NCBI RefSeq assembly: GCF_014054525.1
Contig: NZ_CP059564.1
Coordinates: 2,118,357-2,182,356 of the forward strand
Source: Alysiella filiformis
GTDB taxonomy: Bacteria; Pseudomonadota; Gammaproteobacteria; Burkholderiales; Neisseriaceae
Length of the DNA stretch: 64,000 nt
Reading direction: 5' to 3'
In this document: positions 34,628 to 44,360 of the stretch, piece after piece
Numbering within the stretch: the first letter of the stretch is position 1
Layout: every line of letters begins with the position of its first letter
The notes under the pieces: model-generated
What the model saw: only the letters and a program-made list of their open reading frames with translations
Told to the model about the DNA's origin: nothing
Databases searched by the model: none
Position numbers and translations under genes: made by a program

Positions 34628-35587
34628 TCAGGCTGCCTGAAAATCGCCACCTGTTCGCTCTGCCACCCGCAACACGGCAGAACGGGCGCGTGGATTGCGT
34701 TCAATTTCGGCATGGCTGGGTTTGATGGCTTTGCCGATTGCCAACAAGGGCGGTTGTGGCAAATCGCTGTCGCGCACGGCAGCCCATTTTGGCAAAGGCG
34801 CATGGGTGGAATGCGTACGAATAAACTGTTTTACAATGCGGTCTTCCAACGAATGGAATGCGATGACCGCCAACCTGCCCCCCGTTTTGAGCCGCGCGGT
34901 AACTTGGGGGAGCGTTTGTTCAATTTCGTCAAGCTCGCGGTTAATGTAGATGCGAATGGCTTGAAACGTGCGCGTGGCTGGGTCTTGCCCGCGCTCGCGA
35001 GTACGGACGCATTGCGCCGCAATCTGCGCCAACTGGCGGGTTGTATCAATGGGACTTTCGCCACGTTGCGCCACAATGGCGCGCGCGATTTGGCGACTAA
35101 ACCGCTCTTCACCATAATTTTTGATTACCTCGTGTATTTCCTGTTCATCGGCTTGGGCAAGCCATTGGGCGGCGGATTGTCCGCGTGTGGTGTCCATGCG
35201 CATATCCAGTGGCGCGTCAAAACGGAAACTGAATCCGCGTGAAGCATCGTCAATTTGCGGCGATGAAATGCCCAAATCAAACAATGCGCCGTCAATTTTG
35301 CCCACGCCCAAATCGTTTAAGGCTGCCTGAAAAGTGGCAAAACCATTGTGTATCACGCTGATGCGCCTGTCGTTTTTTGCCCAATTTTCAGCAACTTCAA
35401 TGGCTTGTGGGTCTTTGTCAAACACAATCAGCCTGCCCCGTTCGCCCAAACGCGACAGCAACAAGCGCGAATGCCCACCGCGCCCAAACGTGCCGTCCAC
35501 ATACACGCCATCGGCTTGCACGTTGAGCGCGTCCACCGTTTCGTGCAACAAAACCGTGATGTGTTCAAAAGTTTGCGTTTCGCCCAT
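34628..35587 (-). CDS. rsmH: 16S rRNA (cytosine1402-N4)-methyltransferase
   Basis: 319 residues (MraW family). Motifs: [16 protein letters not shown] site [38 protein letters not shown], and [14 protein letters not shown]. The last residues DFQAA and the TGA stop come from an uptake sequence. It begins the rsmH-ftsL-ftsI operon. No mraZ lies upstream; the next gene is a divergent methyltransferase, with 323 bases between the chosen starts. That gap holds a small CCCCTGC...GCAGGGG hairpin at ~35590-35616 and a one-base-mutated uptake sequence (~35750). Confidence 0.96.
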   Translation of the reverse strand: MGETQTFEHITVLLHETVDALNVQADGVYVDGTFGRGGHSRLLLSRLGERGRLIVFDKDPQAIEVAENWAKNDRRISVIHNGFATFQAALNDLGVGKIDGALFDLGISSPQIDDASRGFSFRFDAPLDMRMDTTRGQSAAQWLAQADEQEIHEVIKNYGEERFSRQIARAIVAQRGESPIDTTRQLAQIAAQCVRTRERGQDPATRTFQAIRIYINRELDEIEQTLPQVTARLKTGGRLAVIAFHSLEDRIVKQFIRTHSTHAPLPKWAAVRDSDLPQPPLLAIGKAIKPSHAEIERNPRARSAVLRVAERTGGDFQAA

Positions 35588-35910
35588 AGCCCCCTGCCTT
35601 CCCCCGCAAGCAGGGGAGCGAATTCAGATTTTACAAAAACGAAAGCCGCACAAGGCAGCTCATCAAAAACCTGAACTATAACCAAAAATCCGCCCTTCGG
35701 CAAACCGACCAATCGCTTTAAACCTTTCTGATTTAAACAAAAAAATCGCATTCAGGCTGCCCTGAAAATCGGCAAAACGCATTTCAAGCACCCACATTTT
35801 TTATCCCACATCAAAATCCCCAAATAAAACAAGGGCAATCCATTTTTCCCCCAAGTCAAGTAAAGCGTGTTAATATGACAACACTTTTTCATTTTTTACA
35901 AAATTTAACC

Positions 35911-37068
35911 ATGCAAGACCCCATCTTTCCCCCATTATCCCACGATGAAATCGCGCAAAATCACGCCATAGTGCAACACATCAAGCGTGAAATCGCTGCC
36001 CACAATGGCGAAATCACATTTTCGCATTTTATGCAACTGGCTTTGTACGCACCGCAATGCGGTTACTACTCGGGCGGCGCACACAAAATTGGCACGGCTG
36101 GCGATTTCATTACCGCGCCCACGCTCACACCGCTTTTTGCCCAAACTTTGGCGCGGCAAATTGCCCCACTTTTGCCACAAACCGCAGGCAATGTGTACGA
36201 ATTTGGCGCAGGCACAGGCGCATTGGCGGCGGATTTGCTACACGCCCTTTCAGGCAGCCTGAAAAATTATTACATCATTGAATTATCAGAAAATTTAGCA
36301 CAACGCCAACGCGAACACATCGCCCAACACGCCCCCCAATTTGCCGAAAAAGTGATTTGGCTCAACACCCTACCCACACATTTTGATGGCGTGATTTTGG
36401 GCAACGAAGTGCTGGACGCCATGCCCATAGAAAAAATCCGCCAAAACGAAAAAGGCGAATGGGAACGCGCTTTTGTGGCAATGGAAAATGATGATTTTAT
36501 TTTAAAATACAAAAAATTAGATGATGAAAACCTGTTTCAGGCAGCCACACAATATTTCCCCCCTACCCTGCCCTACACCAGCGAATTGCACCCCACACAA
36601 CACGCCTTCATCAAAACGCTGGCTGAAAAATTGCAACGCGGCGCAATGATTTGGCTGGACTATGGCTTTGATTCAGCACAATATTACCACCCACAACGCA
36701 ACGAAGGCACACTCATCGGACACCACAAACACCGCAGCGTCCACAACCCCTTTTTTCGGCTGGGCTTGACCGATTTGACGGCACACGTCAATTTCAGCGA
36801 CCTTGCCGAAGCAGGCGTTTCATCGGGTTTGGATTTAATCGGCTACACCACACAGGCGCATTTTTTGTTTAATTTGGGGATTTTGGACAATTTGGCGCAA
36901 CAATTTCCGCAAACCAATTCAGCAGATTACGTTCAGGCAGCCCACGCGGTACAGCTTTTGACAGCGCAACATGAAATGGGCGAATTGTTTAAAGTCATCG
37001 CCTTTGGCAAAGATGTGGACGTGGATTGGCAAGGTTTCGCGCTGGGCGATATGTGCCACAAATTGTGA
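35911..37068 (+). CDS. SAM-dependent methyltransferase, MidA/NDUFAF7 (DUF185) family
   Basis: 385 residues from ATG 35911 (an ATG at 35875 is also in frame; neither has a clear ribosome site). Family features: ITFSHFMQLALYAPQCGYYSG, GDFITAPTLTPLFAQTLA, the SAM motif YEFGAGTGALAADLL, and GNEVLDAMPIE. Relatives methylate arginine on a mitochondrial complex I subunit; bacterial targets are unknown. In-frame uptake sequences encode SGSLKN and FQAA. It is divergent from rsmH. Confidence 0.85.
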   Translation: MQDPIFPPLSHDEIAQNHAIVQHIKREIAAHNGEITFSHFMQLALYAPQCGYYSGGAHKIGTAGDFITAPTLTPLFAQTLARQIAPLLPQTAGNVYEFGAGTGALAADLLHALSGSLKNYYIIELSENLAQRQREHIAQHAPQFAEKVIWLNTLPTHFDGVILGNEVLDAMPIEKIRQNEKGEWERAFVAMENDDFILKYKKLDDENLFQAATQYFPPTLPYTSELHPTQHAFIKTLAEKLQRGAMIWLDYGFDSAQYYHPQRNEGTLIGHHKHRSVHNPFFRLGLTDLTAHVNFSDLAEAGVSSGLDLIGYTTQAHFLFNLGILDNLAQQFPQTNSADYVQAAHAVQLLTAQHEMGELFKVIAFGKDVDVDWQGFALGDMCHKL

Positions 37069-37088
37069 TTTGAGTACGCTTGCTTTTT

Positions 37089-37362
37089 ATTGATAACGCG
37101 ATTTCGGGATAAAAGTGATTAATCAATTTAAGTCACTTTGCGCCCTCTCCCTGTGGGAGAGGGCTGGGGAGAGGGTATGCTGCTCAACAAGCCCTCTCTC
37201 CAACGCTTTCCCATAGGGAGAGAGAGCAGGTTTGTTGGCAAATTGACAGTGATTTATCCCGAGTTCACGTTATTGATAAAAATAAAAATTTCTGCAAGTC
37301 TAAACAAGGCAGATGTGAAATTTGCCCCTATAAACTGAGTTTTGCAAAGGTTTCAGCCTGAG
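37089..37362. repeat. Palindromic repeat family 1, copy E (left end missing)
   Basis: Same orientation as copy D. It starts inside the left arm at TTGATAACGCGATTTCGGGA and runs to the right TIR GAGTTTTGCAAAGGTTTCAG. Several substitutions in the core (CGCTTTCCCAT, GAGAGAGAGCAGG) show it is older than copies B-D. Confidence 0.8.
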
Positions 37363-37437
37363 AATGAATTTTCATGAAAAACAATGATATAATGAAAAAA
37401 CAGAACGCGTGAGTGCAAGCCCTCCACCCTACATTTG
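37363..37437. repeat. Repeat family 2, copy a
   Basis: GAATGAATTTTCATGAAAAA followed by ACAATGAT, an A/T spacer, CAGAACGCGTGAGTGCAAGC and CCTCCACCCTACA. On the complementary strand it matches 52202-52281. Confidence 0.65.
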
Positions 37438-37475
37438 CTCTTCTTGTTATATTTTATATGGGGTTTTTATAAATC

Positions 37476-37796
37476 ATGCTAAATAAAAAAATTTATGGAT
37501 TAATCATCACCATTTTGATTTGTTTAATTTATATTTTTATAAACTATAAAGTGGCTTTGTTGTTTTTTGAAATGAAGTATATTTTTTTAGGTAATTTATT
37601 TATTGTGCCATTTTTTTCTAGTATAGCTTCTTGTATGTTTAAATTATTAAAATTAGATGAGTTTTATTATGATAAACGCAAGAAAAGATTTGTCTTTGGA
37701 AGTTATTTATACGATATTTTAATTGGGATTCAATGGGGTGGCGGTTGGATGCTCATTCAAGGATATTATTTCCTAACTGGAGCAAGCTCAGGGTAA
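37476..37796 (+). CDS. Small membrane protein of unknown function
   Basis: 106 residues, AT-rich, not recognised. Two strongly hydrophobic spans (~8-25, IYGLIITILICLIYIFI; ~39-57, GNLFIVPFFSSIASCMFKL) and a third weaker one near the end (DILIGIQWGGGWMLIQGYY). A charged loop KLDEFYYDKRKKRF lies between the last two. It is flanked by repeat DNA on both sides and has lower GC than its neighbours, suggesting an acquired small gene. Confidence 0.5.
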   Translation: MLNKKIYGLIITILICLIYIFINYKVALLFFEMKYIFLGNLFIVPFFSSIASCMFKLLKLDEFYYDKRKKRFVFGSYLYDILIGIQWGGGWMLIQGYYFLTGASSG

Positions 37797-37837
37797 ATGC
37801 TTACACCCACGCATTTTTTGCCAAATAAGTTAAATTG

Positions 37838-37900
37838 AAAAAGGGGCGGACATGAAATCCGCCCCTGTGTCAGTTTGCAAGTGGATTTTGCAAAATTTTC
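37838..37900. repeat. Solo end of repeat family 1
   Basis: AAAAGGGGCGGACATGAAAT then CCGCCCCTGTG, followed by GTGGATTTTGCAAAATTTTC, the TIR of family 1. It lies just beyond the mtrE stop and may serve as terminator. Confidence 0.55.
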
Positions 37901-37914
37901 AGCCTGTTTTCATT

Positions 37915-39459
37915 TTACTCAGCCGCTTTTTTCGCTTTTTTGCTGATTTTGTCTTGCACTTTTTCTTTCACATCTTTGGCTGCTTCCAGCAAAGTTTTTT
38001 GTGCGGTTTGGATTTGCTCCATGATTTGTGGTTCATCGCTGGTGTGGCGTTTCAAACCGCCGCCCAAGACTTTGTACAAATCTGCCATGTTGTTCAACAA
38101 ATTTAATTGCGTTGCCAACAGCGCATTTTCGGTTTGATAGCTGCTGCGTTGTGCGTCCAGCAAATCCAATGAGCTGGCAATGCCGTGTTTGTAGCGCAAA
38201 TTGATTAAACGCAAACGCTCATTCTGCGCGGCACGTTGCGCTTGGTTGGATTGCAACTGGCTGTTGAAAGCGGCACGGCTGACCAATGCGTCCGACACTT
38301 CTTGAAAGGCGGTTTCTACGGCACGTTCGTATGCCAAAGCCACTTGTTGTTGTTGCAATTTTTCCACTTCAATATTGGCTTTTTTGTTGCCCCAATCAAA
38401 AATGGAGAAATTGTTTACACCTGCGCCCACCGACCAGTTTTTGCTTTCGCTTTTAAACAAATTGGACAACTGCGAATTAACCAAACCCAAGCTGCCTGTT
38501 AAGCTGATACTGGGATACAAAGCCGCACGCGCAATGCCAATGTTGGCGTTGGCTTGTTTCAAGTCAAATTCGGCTTTGCGAATGTCGGGGCGATTGAGCA
38601 TGACTTGTGAACTCAAACCAGCAGGCAAATTGCGGATTTTGTATTGTTTGTCCAAAGCCAAAGGTTTGGGCAGGTTTTTGGGCAAAGGCTGGCTGATTAA
38701 CACTTCCAATGCGTTACGCGCCATTTCTCGCGCACGGGTTGCGCTGGCGTAGCTGGATTTGGCGTTTTCAATTTGGGCTTGTTGTGCCAGCAAATCCACG
38801 TTGGAAATCACGCCTGCTTGGTGGCGCAATTTGCTCAAACGATAAGTTTCTTGGTAGCTTGCCAAGGTGCGCTCTGCCAATTTCATGCTGGCTTCGGCGT
38901 AAATTTCTTGAAAATGGGCTTTGGCAATGCTGTCTATCAGGGTCAAATGAACGCTGTCTTTGGCTGCGCCTGTGGCAAAATAGGCTTGCAACAGCGATTC
39001 GTTGGTGTTTTTGACTTTGCCCCACAAATCCAATTCGTAGCTGGTGCTTAATCCTGTGCTGAAACGGTTGCCTGCGCCATTTGCTGCACCCGAACGCCCT
39101 GCGCTGGCTGATGCGTTTACATTGGGCAGGGTGCTGTTTTCTGTAATGCGGTATTGGGTGCGGACTTCTTCCACTTTTAAGGCGGCGGTTTTTAAGTCGG
39201 TGTTGTTTTGCAAAGCCAAATCAATCAGGGCGTGCAAACGGGGGTCGGCAAAATAATCTTTCCAGCCCAATGATGCTGCCTGAATGCCTGCGCCTTCTTC
39301 CGCGCTCAAATCGTAGCGGAAGGTTTCGGGAATTTCTACCACGGGTTGTTCGTATTCGGGGGCGTAGTCTTTGAGTGGCTTGATGCCCAAATTGCTGCAC
39401 GCTGCCAAAGTCATTGCCAATAAACTGGCGGTAAATAGGGGTTTAAATGTGCTGTTCAT
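37915..39459 (-). CDS. mtrE: Outer-membrane channel of the MtrCDE efflux pump
   Basis: TolC/NodT-family lipoprotein, 514 residues from ATG 39457-39459 (GAGGAT upstream). Lipobox LAAC. Two outer-membrane efflux repeats are visible (LHALIDLALQNNTDLKTAAL; RPDIRKAEFDLKQANANIG). The C-terminus is an Ala/Lys-rich coiled coil (AAKDVKEKVQDKISKKAKKA), longer than usual for the family. It joins MtrD/MtrC to export hydrophobic agents across the outer membrane. Last gene of mtrCDE. Confidence 0.93.
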   Translation of the reverse strand: MNSTFKPLFTASLLAMTLAACSNLGIKPLKDYAPEYEQPVVEIPETFRYDLSAEEGAGIQAASLGWKDYFADPRLHALIDLALQNNTDLKTAALKVEEVRTQYRITENSTLPNVNASASAGRSGAANGAGNRFSTGLSTSYELDLWGKVKNTNESLLQAYFATGAAKDSVHLTLIDSIAKAHFQEIYAEASMKLAERTLASYQETYRLSKLRHQAGVISNVDLLAQQAQIENAKSSYASATRAREMARNALEVLISQPLPKNLPKPLALDKQYKIRNLPAGLSSQVMLNRPDIRKAEFDLKQANANIGIARAALYPSISLTGSLGLVNSQLSNLFKSESKNWSVGAGVNNFSIFDWGNKKANIEVEKLQQQQVALAYERAVETAFQEVSDALVSRAAFNSQLQSNQAQRAAQNERLRLINLRYKHGIASSLDLLDAQRSSYQTENALLATQLNLLNNMADLYKVLGGGLKRHTSDEPQIMEQIQTAQKTLLEAAKDVKEKVQDKISKKAKKAAE

Positions 39460-39574
39460 TTTTTCAATTATCCTCAATAATTGGTGTGGTGGGGTTTCAG
39501 GCTGCCTGAAATGGCACAATAAACATGGTTTGTCGGTTGCCAATCGCGTAATCCAACAAACCATGTTTTGACGA

Positions 39575-42500
39575 TTAGTGGGTTAAACCTGCATCGCTGG
39601 CGGCTTCTCGTGCGGTGCGCGTTTCGTGTTTGCCCTTAAAAATTTTGCGGATAAACACATAAAACACAGGCACAAAAAACACCGACAACAGCGTACCCAA
39701 AGTCATGCCCCAGAATACGGTTGTGCCAATGGCGCGTTGGCTCGCCGCGCTTGCGCCAGACGAGAAATACAATGGCACCACACCCAAAATAAAGGCAAAT
39801 GAAGTCATCAAAATGGGGCGGAAACGCAAGTGTGCCGCGTCCAAGGCTGCCTGAAAGGCGGTTTTGCCTTGTTCTTGCAAGTCTTTGGCAAACTCAATAA
39901 TCAAAATGGCGTTTTTCGCGCTCAATCCGACCACGGTAATCATGCCGACCACAAAGTAAATGTCGTTGGCATAGCTAATCGGAATGCCCAAGCGCGTGTT
40001 GAAGAAATTACGCGCCCACACACCCAACACCACGCCCAAAAAGCCCAAAGGCGCAACCAACAACACCGACAAAGGAATCGCCCAGCTTTCATACAAAGCT
40101 GCCAGCACCAAAAACACCGCCAACAACGCCAAAGCATACACCAAAGTGGTTTCAGATGAACCTTTGGCTTCTTCACGCGCTTGACCTGCCCATTCAATGC
40201 TGTAATTGCCTTCGCCAATTTCGCTCATAATCGCTTGCAAACGCGCCATCGCTTCACCCGAAGACACGCCTGTGGGGGTGGTACTCAATTTCATGGCAGG
40301 ATAGCCGTTGAAACGAATGCTTTGCTGCATGCCCACTTTCCATTCTTTGCTCACAAAAGTGGAAAGCGGAATGGCAACGCCTTTGTTATTGACCACCGAC
40401 AAATTCAACACGTCTTCGTCTTGCATACGGGCGGTGTTTTCAGCCTGCACCATCACTTTTTGCAAACGACCATTATTGGGGAAGTCATTGACATACGAAC
40501 CACCCAATGCGGTTGCCAAAGTGCTGCGTATGCTTGCCAAACTCACGCCTTGTGCGGCGGCGGTTTCGCGGTCAATGTTCAACACCAGTTGGGGGGCATC
40601 TTCCAAACCATCGGGGCGCGTGCCTGTGAAAATGCCTGCCTGCGCCATCGCGCCCATCAACTGATTGCGTTTTGCCAGCAGCGCGTCATGACCCATATTG
40701 TTGCGGTCTTGAACGTAAAATTCCAAACCGCCCGTACCCAATTCCATAATGGCTGGGGGATTGACCGCCACAGTGAAACCATCTTTGATTAAATGGTTTT
40801 CAGGCAGCTTTTGACCGTTGGCAAAGCCTGTTAATAATGCGCCTGTCAATTTTTGCACAACAATGTTCGCATCGTGAATGAAATCGCCTGCAATCAAGCG
40901 TGGAATCAAATCCATTTCCTTGCTCATGGCAAGGCGTTCGTCCCAATCTTTCAAAATCACAAAGCCCATTGCCATATTTTGCGCGCTACCGCCAAAGCTG
41001 AAACCCGATACGGTAATGATGTCTTTCACTTCGGGGAAGGAAAGCGCGGTTTTTTCCAAAGCCTCTACCGTTTCATCGGTACGCGCTTTGGTTGCGCCAG
41101 CAGGTAATTGGGCAATCACAAACAAGTTGCCCGAATCTTCGCTGGGCAAAAATGAGGTGGGCAAGGTGGTGTAAACATAGCCTGCGCCTGCGGTTAGGGC
41201 AATCCAAGTAATCATCAGGCTGCCTGAACGGCGCAAAATGCTTTCTACCCAACCTTTGTAGCGATGATTGGTTTTGTCAAATTTGCGGTTGAACCAACCG
41301 AAAAAGCCTTTTTTCTCATGATGACCCTGTTTAATCGGTTTCAACATGGTGGCACACAAAGCGGGCGTTAAAGTCAAAGCCAAGAAAGCCGAAAAACCAA
41401 TCGCCAAAGCCATGGTTGCGGCAAATTGGGTGTAAATTTTGCCCTGTGCGCCCGAGAAAAACATCAAAGGAATGAACACCGAAATCAACACCGCCGTAAT
41501 ACCAATTACCGCGCCTGAAATTTGGCTCATGGCTTTTTTGGTGGCAGCCATGGGGGGCAAGCCCTCTTCTGCCATGATGCGTTCCACGTTTTCCACAACC
41601 ACAATCGCATCGTCCACCACAATACCAATTACCAACACCATGGCAAACATGGTCAGCACGTTGATGGACATGCCCAAATAGTAAATGCCTGCAAAACCAC
41701 CCAACAATGAAATCGGCACCACAATGGCTGGAATCAACGTGTAGCGGAAATTTTGCAAAAACAAGAACATCACAATAAATACCAACACCATGGCTTCCAC
41801 CAAAGTGGCAATCACTTTATTGATGGAAATGTCCACAAATTTGGAGGTGTCGTAGGGGGCTGCCCAAGTCATATCGGCAGGGAAATAGCTTTGGAGGCTC
41901 TTCATTTTGGCGCGAACCAATTTGGCGGTGGCGGTGGCGTTGCCGCTATTGGACAACATGACTGCCATGCCCACGGCTGGTGTGCCGTTTAATCGGGTGC
42001 TGGCGGCATAGCTTTCCGTACCCAATTCAATGCGTGCCACGTCTTTCAAATAAACGTTTGCGCCGCCTGTGGTGGTTTTGAGCATCACTTCGCCAAACTC
42101 TTCGGGCGTGGATAATTGCCCTTGTGCGGTAATGGTGGCGGTAATGGTTTGACCTTCGGTGGCGGGCAATGAACCCAAGCTGCCTGCGGAAATTTGCGCG
42201 TTTTGCGCTTGAATCGCCGCCGAAACATCGGCAAAAGACAAATCGTAGCTTTTCAGTTTAACGGGGTCCACCCACACGCGCATGGCACGTTGTGCGGCAA
42301 ACATGCGTACGCCACCCACGCCTTCCAAGCGTTGCAATTCGGGAATCACGTTGCGTTGGGCGTAGTCTGCCATGTCTTCCAAGGTTTTTTGTTCCGATTT
42401 CAAAATAATCACCATCAAGAAATTGGAACGCGATTTGGACACGGTTACGCCATATTGTTGCACCGTTGCAGGCAGCGTGGCGGTGATTTCAGACAATTTG

Positions 42501-42826
42501 TTTTGCACGTTCATTTGTGCCATGTCTTCGTTGGTGCCAGACTTAAACGTTAAAGACACGCTGCCTGCACCGTTGGAGTCGGCATTGGTGGACATGTAAT
42601 CCAAGCCTTCAATGCCGTTCATGGCGCGTTCTATTACTGCCAACACGCTGTCTTCCATCACTTGTGCCGATGCACCAGGGTAGGTGGCACTTAATGTGAT
42701 GGTGGGCGCACCCACCGATGGATACTGCGACACGGGCAAATTGCGAATGGCAATCACGCCCGCCAAAATGATGAATATGGAAATCACCCACGCAAACACG
42801 GGGCGTTCAATGAAAAATTTTGCCAT
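39575..42826 (-). CDS. mtrD: RND-type multidrug efflux transporter
   Basis: Inner-membrane proton-driven pump of the HAE1/AcrB family, 1083 residues. Twelve spans in the usual 1+5/1+5 arrangement with two large periplasmic loops. Seen: MAKFFIERPVFAWVISIFII at the start, the proton-relay region VLVIGIVVDDAIVVVENVER with the Asp pair, GFSAFLALTLTPALCATML, and AILIIEFAKDLQEQGK in the second half. The 9 bases to mtrC and 115 to mtrE place it in mtrCDE. In Neisseria this pump exports bile salts, fatty acids, antimicrobial peptides, macrolides and penicillin. Confidence 0.95.
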   Translation of the reverse strand: MAKFFIERPVFAWVISIFIILAGVIAIRNLPVSQYPSVGAPTITLSATYPGASAQVMEDSVLAVIERAMNGIEGLDYMSTNADSNGAGSVSLTFKSGTNEDMAQMNVQNKLSEITATLPATVQQYGVTVSKSRSNFLMVIILKSEQKTLEDMADYAQRNVIPELQRLEGVGGVRMFAAQRAMRVWVDPVKLKSYDLSFADVSAAIQAQNAQISAGSLGSLPATEGQTITATITAQGQLSTPEEFGEVMLKTTTGGANVYLKDVARIELGTESYAASTRLNGTPAVGMAVMLSNSGNATATAKLVRAKMKSLQSYFPADMTWAAPYDTSKFVDISINKVIATLVEAMVLVFIVMFLFLQNFRYTLIPAIVVPISLLGGFAGIYYLGMSINVLTMFAMVLVIGIVVDDAIVVVENVERIMAEEGLPPMAATKKAMSQISGAVIGITAVLISVFIPLMFFSGAQGKIYTQFAATMALAIGFSAFLALTLTPALCATMLKPIKQGHHEKKGFFGWFNRKFDKTNHRYKGWVESILRRSGSLMITWIALTAGAGYVYTTLPTSFLPSEDSGNLFVIAQLPAGATKARTDETVEALEKTALSFPEVKDIITVSGFSFGGSAQNMAMGFVILKDWDERLAMSKEMDLIPRLIAGDFIHDANIVVQKLTGALLTGFANGQKLPENHLIKDGFTVAVNPPAIMELGTGGLEFYVQDRNNMGHDALLAKRNQLMGAMAQAGIFTGTRPDGLEDAPQLVLNIDRETAAAQGVSLASIRSTLATALGGSYVNDFPNNGRLQKVMVQAENTARMQDEDVLNLSVVNNKGVAIPLSTFVSKEWKVGMQQSIRFNGYPAMKLSTTPTGVSSGEAMARLQAIMSEIGEGNYSIEWAGQAREEAKGSSETTLVYALALLAVFLVLAALYESWAIPLSVLLVAPLGFLGVVLGVWARNFFNTRLGIPISYANDIYFVVGMITVVGLSAKNAILIIEFAKDLQEQGKTAFQAALDAAHLRFRPILMTSFAFILGVVPLYFSSGASAASQRAIGTTVFWGMTLGTLLSVFFVPVFYVFIRKIFKGKHETRTAREAASDAGLTH

Positions 42827-42835
42827 AACCTATCC

Positions 42836-44134
42836 TTATTGTGCTTCGGAGGCTGCCTGAACATCTTTTGCGGCAGGCGCGGCGACTTCGGACGCGCGTT
42901 CGGCAGCATCATCGTGTGGGACAGAGCCTGTCATGGGGCTGGCTTCTTGCGGATTGGGGTTGGCAGATTGTTCAGGCTGCCATTCTTTGAAATCAAATTT
43001 CTTCGCGCCCAACATACCTGCAATGGACATACCATCTACCACCACACGGTCGCCTGCCTGTAAGCCTTCGGTAACAATCCACGCATCGCCTTTTTGACCG
43101 CCCACTTTCACGGTACGCGGCTCAACACCACCTTGGGCATTGACCACCATAACCGTATCGGTTTTACCGCGTGTTAAGGCTTTTTGTGGCACCGCAAATG
43201 CGTCCAAAATGCCCGCCAAAGGCAAATTCACGCGCACATACATGCCGCTCATCAACACCTGTTGCGGATTGGGAATGGCAGCGCGTAGGGTAACTTGACC
43301 TGTGGTTTTGTCCACCGTGGCATCAGAAAACAACAAACGTCCTTTTTCGGGATACACCGAACCATCTTCCAACACAATGCTCACATCAACATGGCTGTTC
43401 ATCACACGTTCGCCCGTTGCCAACTGCTTACGCAATTTGAGCATATCGGCAGACGATTGGGTGATGTTCACATACATGGGGTCGTTTTGTGTGATGTTTG
43501 CCATTTTGGTGCTGTTTGCTGCCACCAATGCACCTTCTGTTACCAGCGATTGCCCAATAAAGCCCGAAATGGGCGCAACAATTTGGGCGCGTTTCACGTT
43601 CACATTGGCGGCATGAATGGCGGCTTTGGCAGATTCAATTTGCGCCTCGGCAGAACGCTTGGCGGTAACGGCTGCGTCCCATTCTTGCTTGCTGATTGCA
43701 TCGGCTTGCACCAAGGAGCGATAACGCGCCAAATCGGCATCGGCTTTGGCAAGCGCGGCTTCTGCGCTCAACAGGCTGGCTTTGGCGGTTGCCAAATTGG
43801 CGGTGTAGGTATCATCATCAAGTTGATACAGGGGCTGACCTGCTTTAACATAAGAGCCTTCTTGAAACAAACGGCGTTGCACAATGCCACCCACTTGTGG
43901 AATGATGTCTGCGCTGCGCGTGGCTTCCAAGCGTGCAGGCAGGTTGTTTTCCAACAACACGTTTTGTGGATAAACCGTCAAAACGTGAACGGTTGGCGTT
44001 AATTCTGCCATTTTGGCTTGTTGGGCTTTTTTCTGTTCTTCAACTTTGTTGCCACACGCCGCCAATGCCAGCGCACTTGCCAAAGCCAAGGCGGCAAAAC
44101 GCCATGTGGGTTGAACATTTTTGCTGATATTCAT
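42836..44134 (-). CDS. mtrC: Periplasmic adaptor (membrane fusion) lipoprotein of MtrCDE
   Basis: 432 residues. Lipobox LAACGNKVEEQ. The adaptor fold is visible: first lipoyl half (GSYVKAGQPLYQLDDDTY), a helical hairpin (AKASLLSAEAALAKADADLARY onward), second lipoyl half (AQIVAPISGFIGQSLVTEGAL), then the beta-barrel and membrane-proximal domains. A ~60-residue Ala/Glu/Pro-rich tail ends the protein. First gene of mtrCDE, divergent from mtrR. Confidence 0.94.
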   Translation of the reverse strand: MNISKNVQPTWRFAALALASALALAACGNKVEEQKKAQQAKMAELTPTVHVLTVYPQNVLLENNLPARLEATRSADIIPQVGGIVQRRLFQEGSYVKAGQPLYQLDDDTYTANLATAKASLLSAEAALAKADADLARYRSLVQADAISKQEWDAAVTAKRSAEAQIESAKAAIHAANVNVKRAQIVAPISGFIGQSLVTEGALVAANSTKMANITQNDPMYVNITQSSADMLKLRKQLATGERVMNSHVDVSIVLEDGSVYPEKGRLLFSDATVDKTTGQVTLRAAIPNPQQVLMSGMYVRVNLPLAGILDAFAVPQKALTRGKTDTVMVVNAQGGVEPRTVKVGGQKGDAWIVTEGLQAGDRVVVDGMSIAGMLGAKKFDFKEWQPEQSANPNPQEASPMTGSVPHDDAAERASEVAAPAAKDVQAASEAQ

Positions 44135-44264
44135 ATTGCTTCCTGATTAAGCTGATGTATTGATTGAAATAAAATTACAATTATAGGCTGCCTGAATTTT
44201 CTTTACATTCATTTTTACACGATTTTCAGGCAGCCAACTGTTTTTTAAGCCATAAAAAACGTGT

Positions 44265-44292
44265 ATTATACATACATCAGCGAATGTTGTAA
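44265..44292 (-). promoter_or_regulatory. mtrCDE promoter
   Basis: On the minus strand TTACAA (44287-44292) and TATAAT (44265-44270) are 16 bases apart. The sequence around the -10 (GATGTATGTATAATACACG) resembles the gonococcal mtrC promoter region. TGTAT-T-ATACA forms a small inverted repeat over the -10, a possible MtrR or other repressor contact. An uptake sequence lies at ~44224-44236, between promoter and gene. Confidence 0.65.
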
Positions 44293-44360
44293 GCCCAATT
44301 TTACGCAAATTCACATCTGCAAATTGCCATTTTCACAAACCATTACACGCCCAATCCACC

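Noticed and set aside
34594-34803. Longer FtsL start
   Set aside because: It would run into rsmH and an uptake sequence; the product from 34593 has normal FtsL length and a ribosome site.
35590-35616. Riboswitch before rsmH
   Set aside because: Only one short CCCCTGC/GCAGGGG hairpin is present; no recognisable aptamer.
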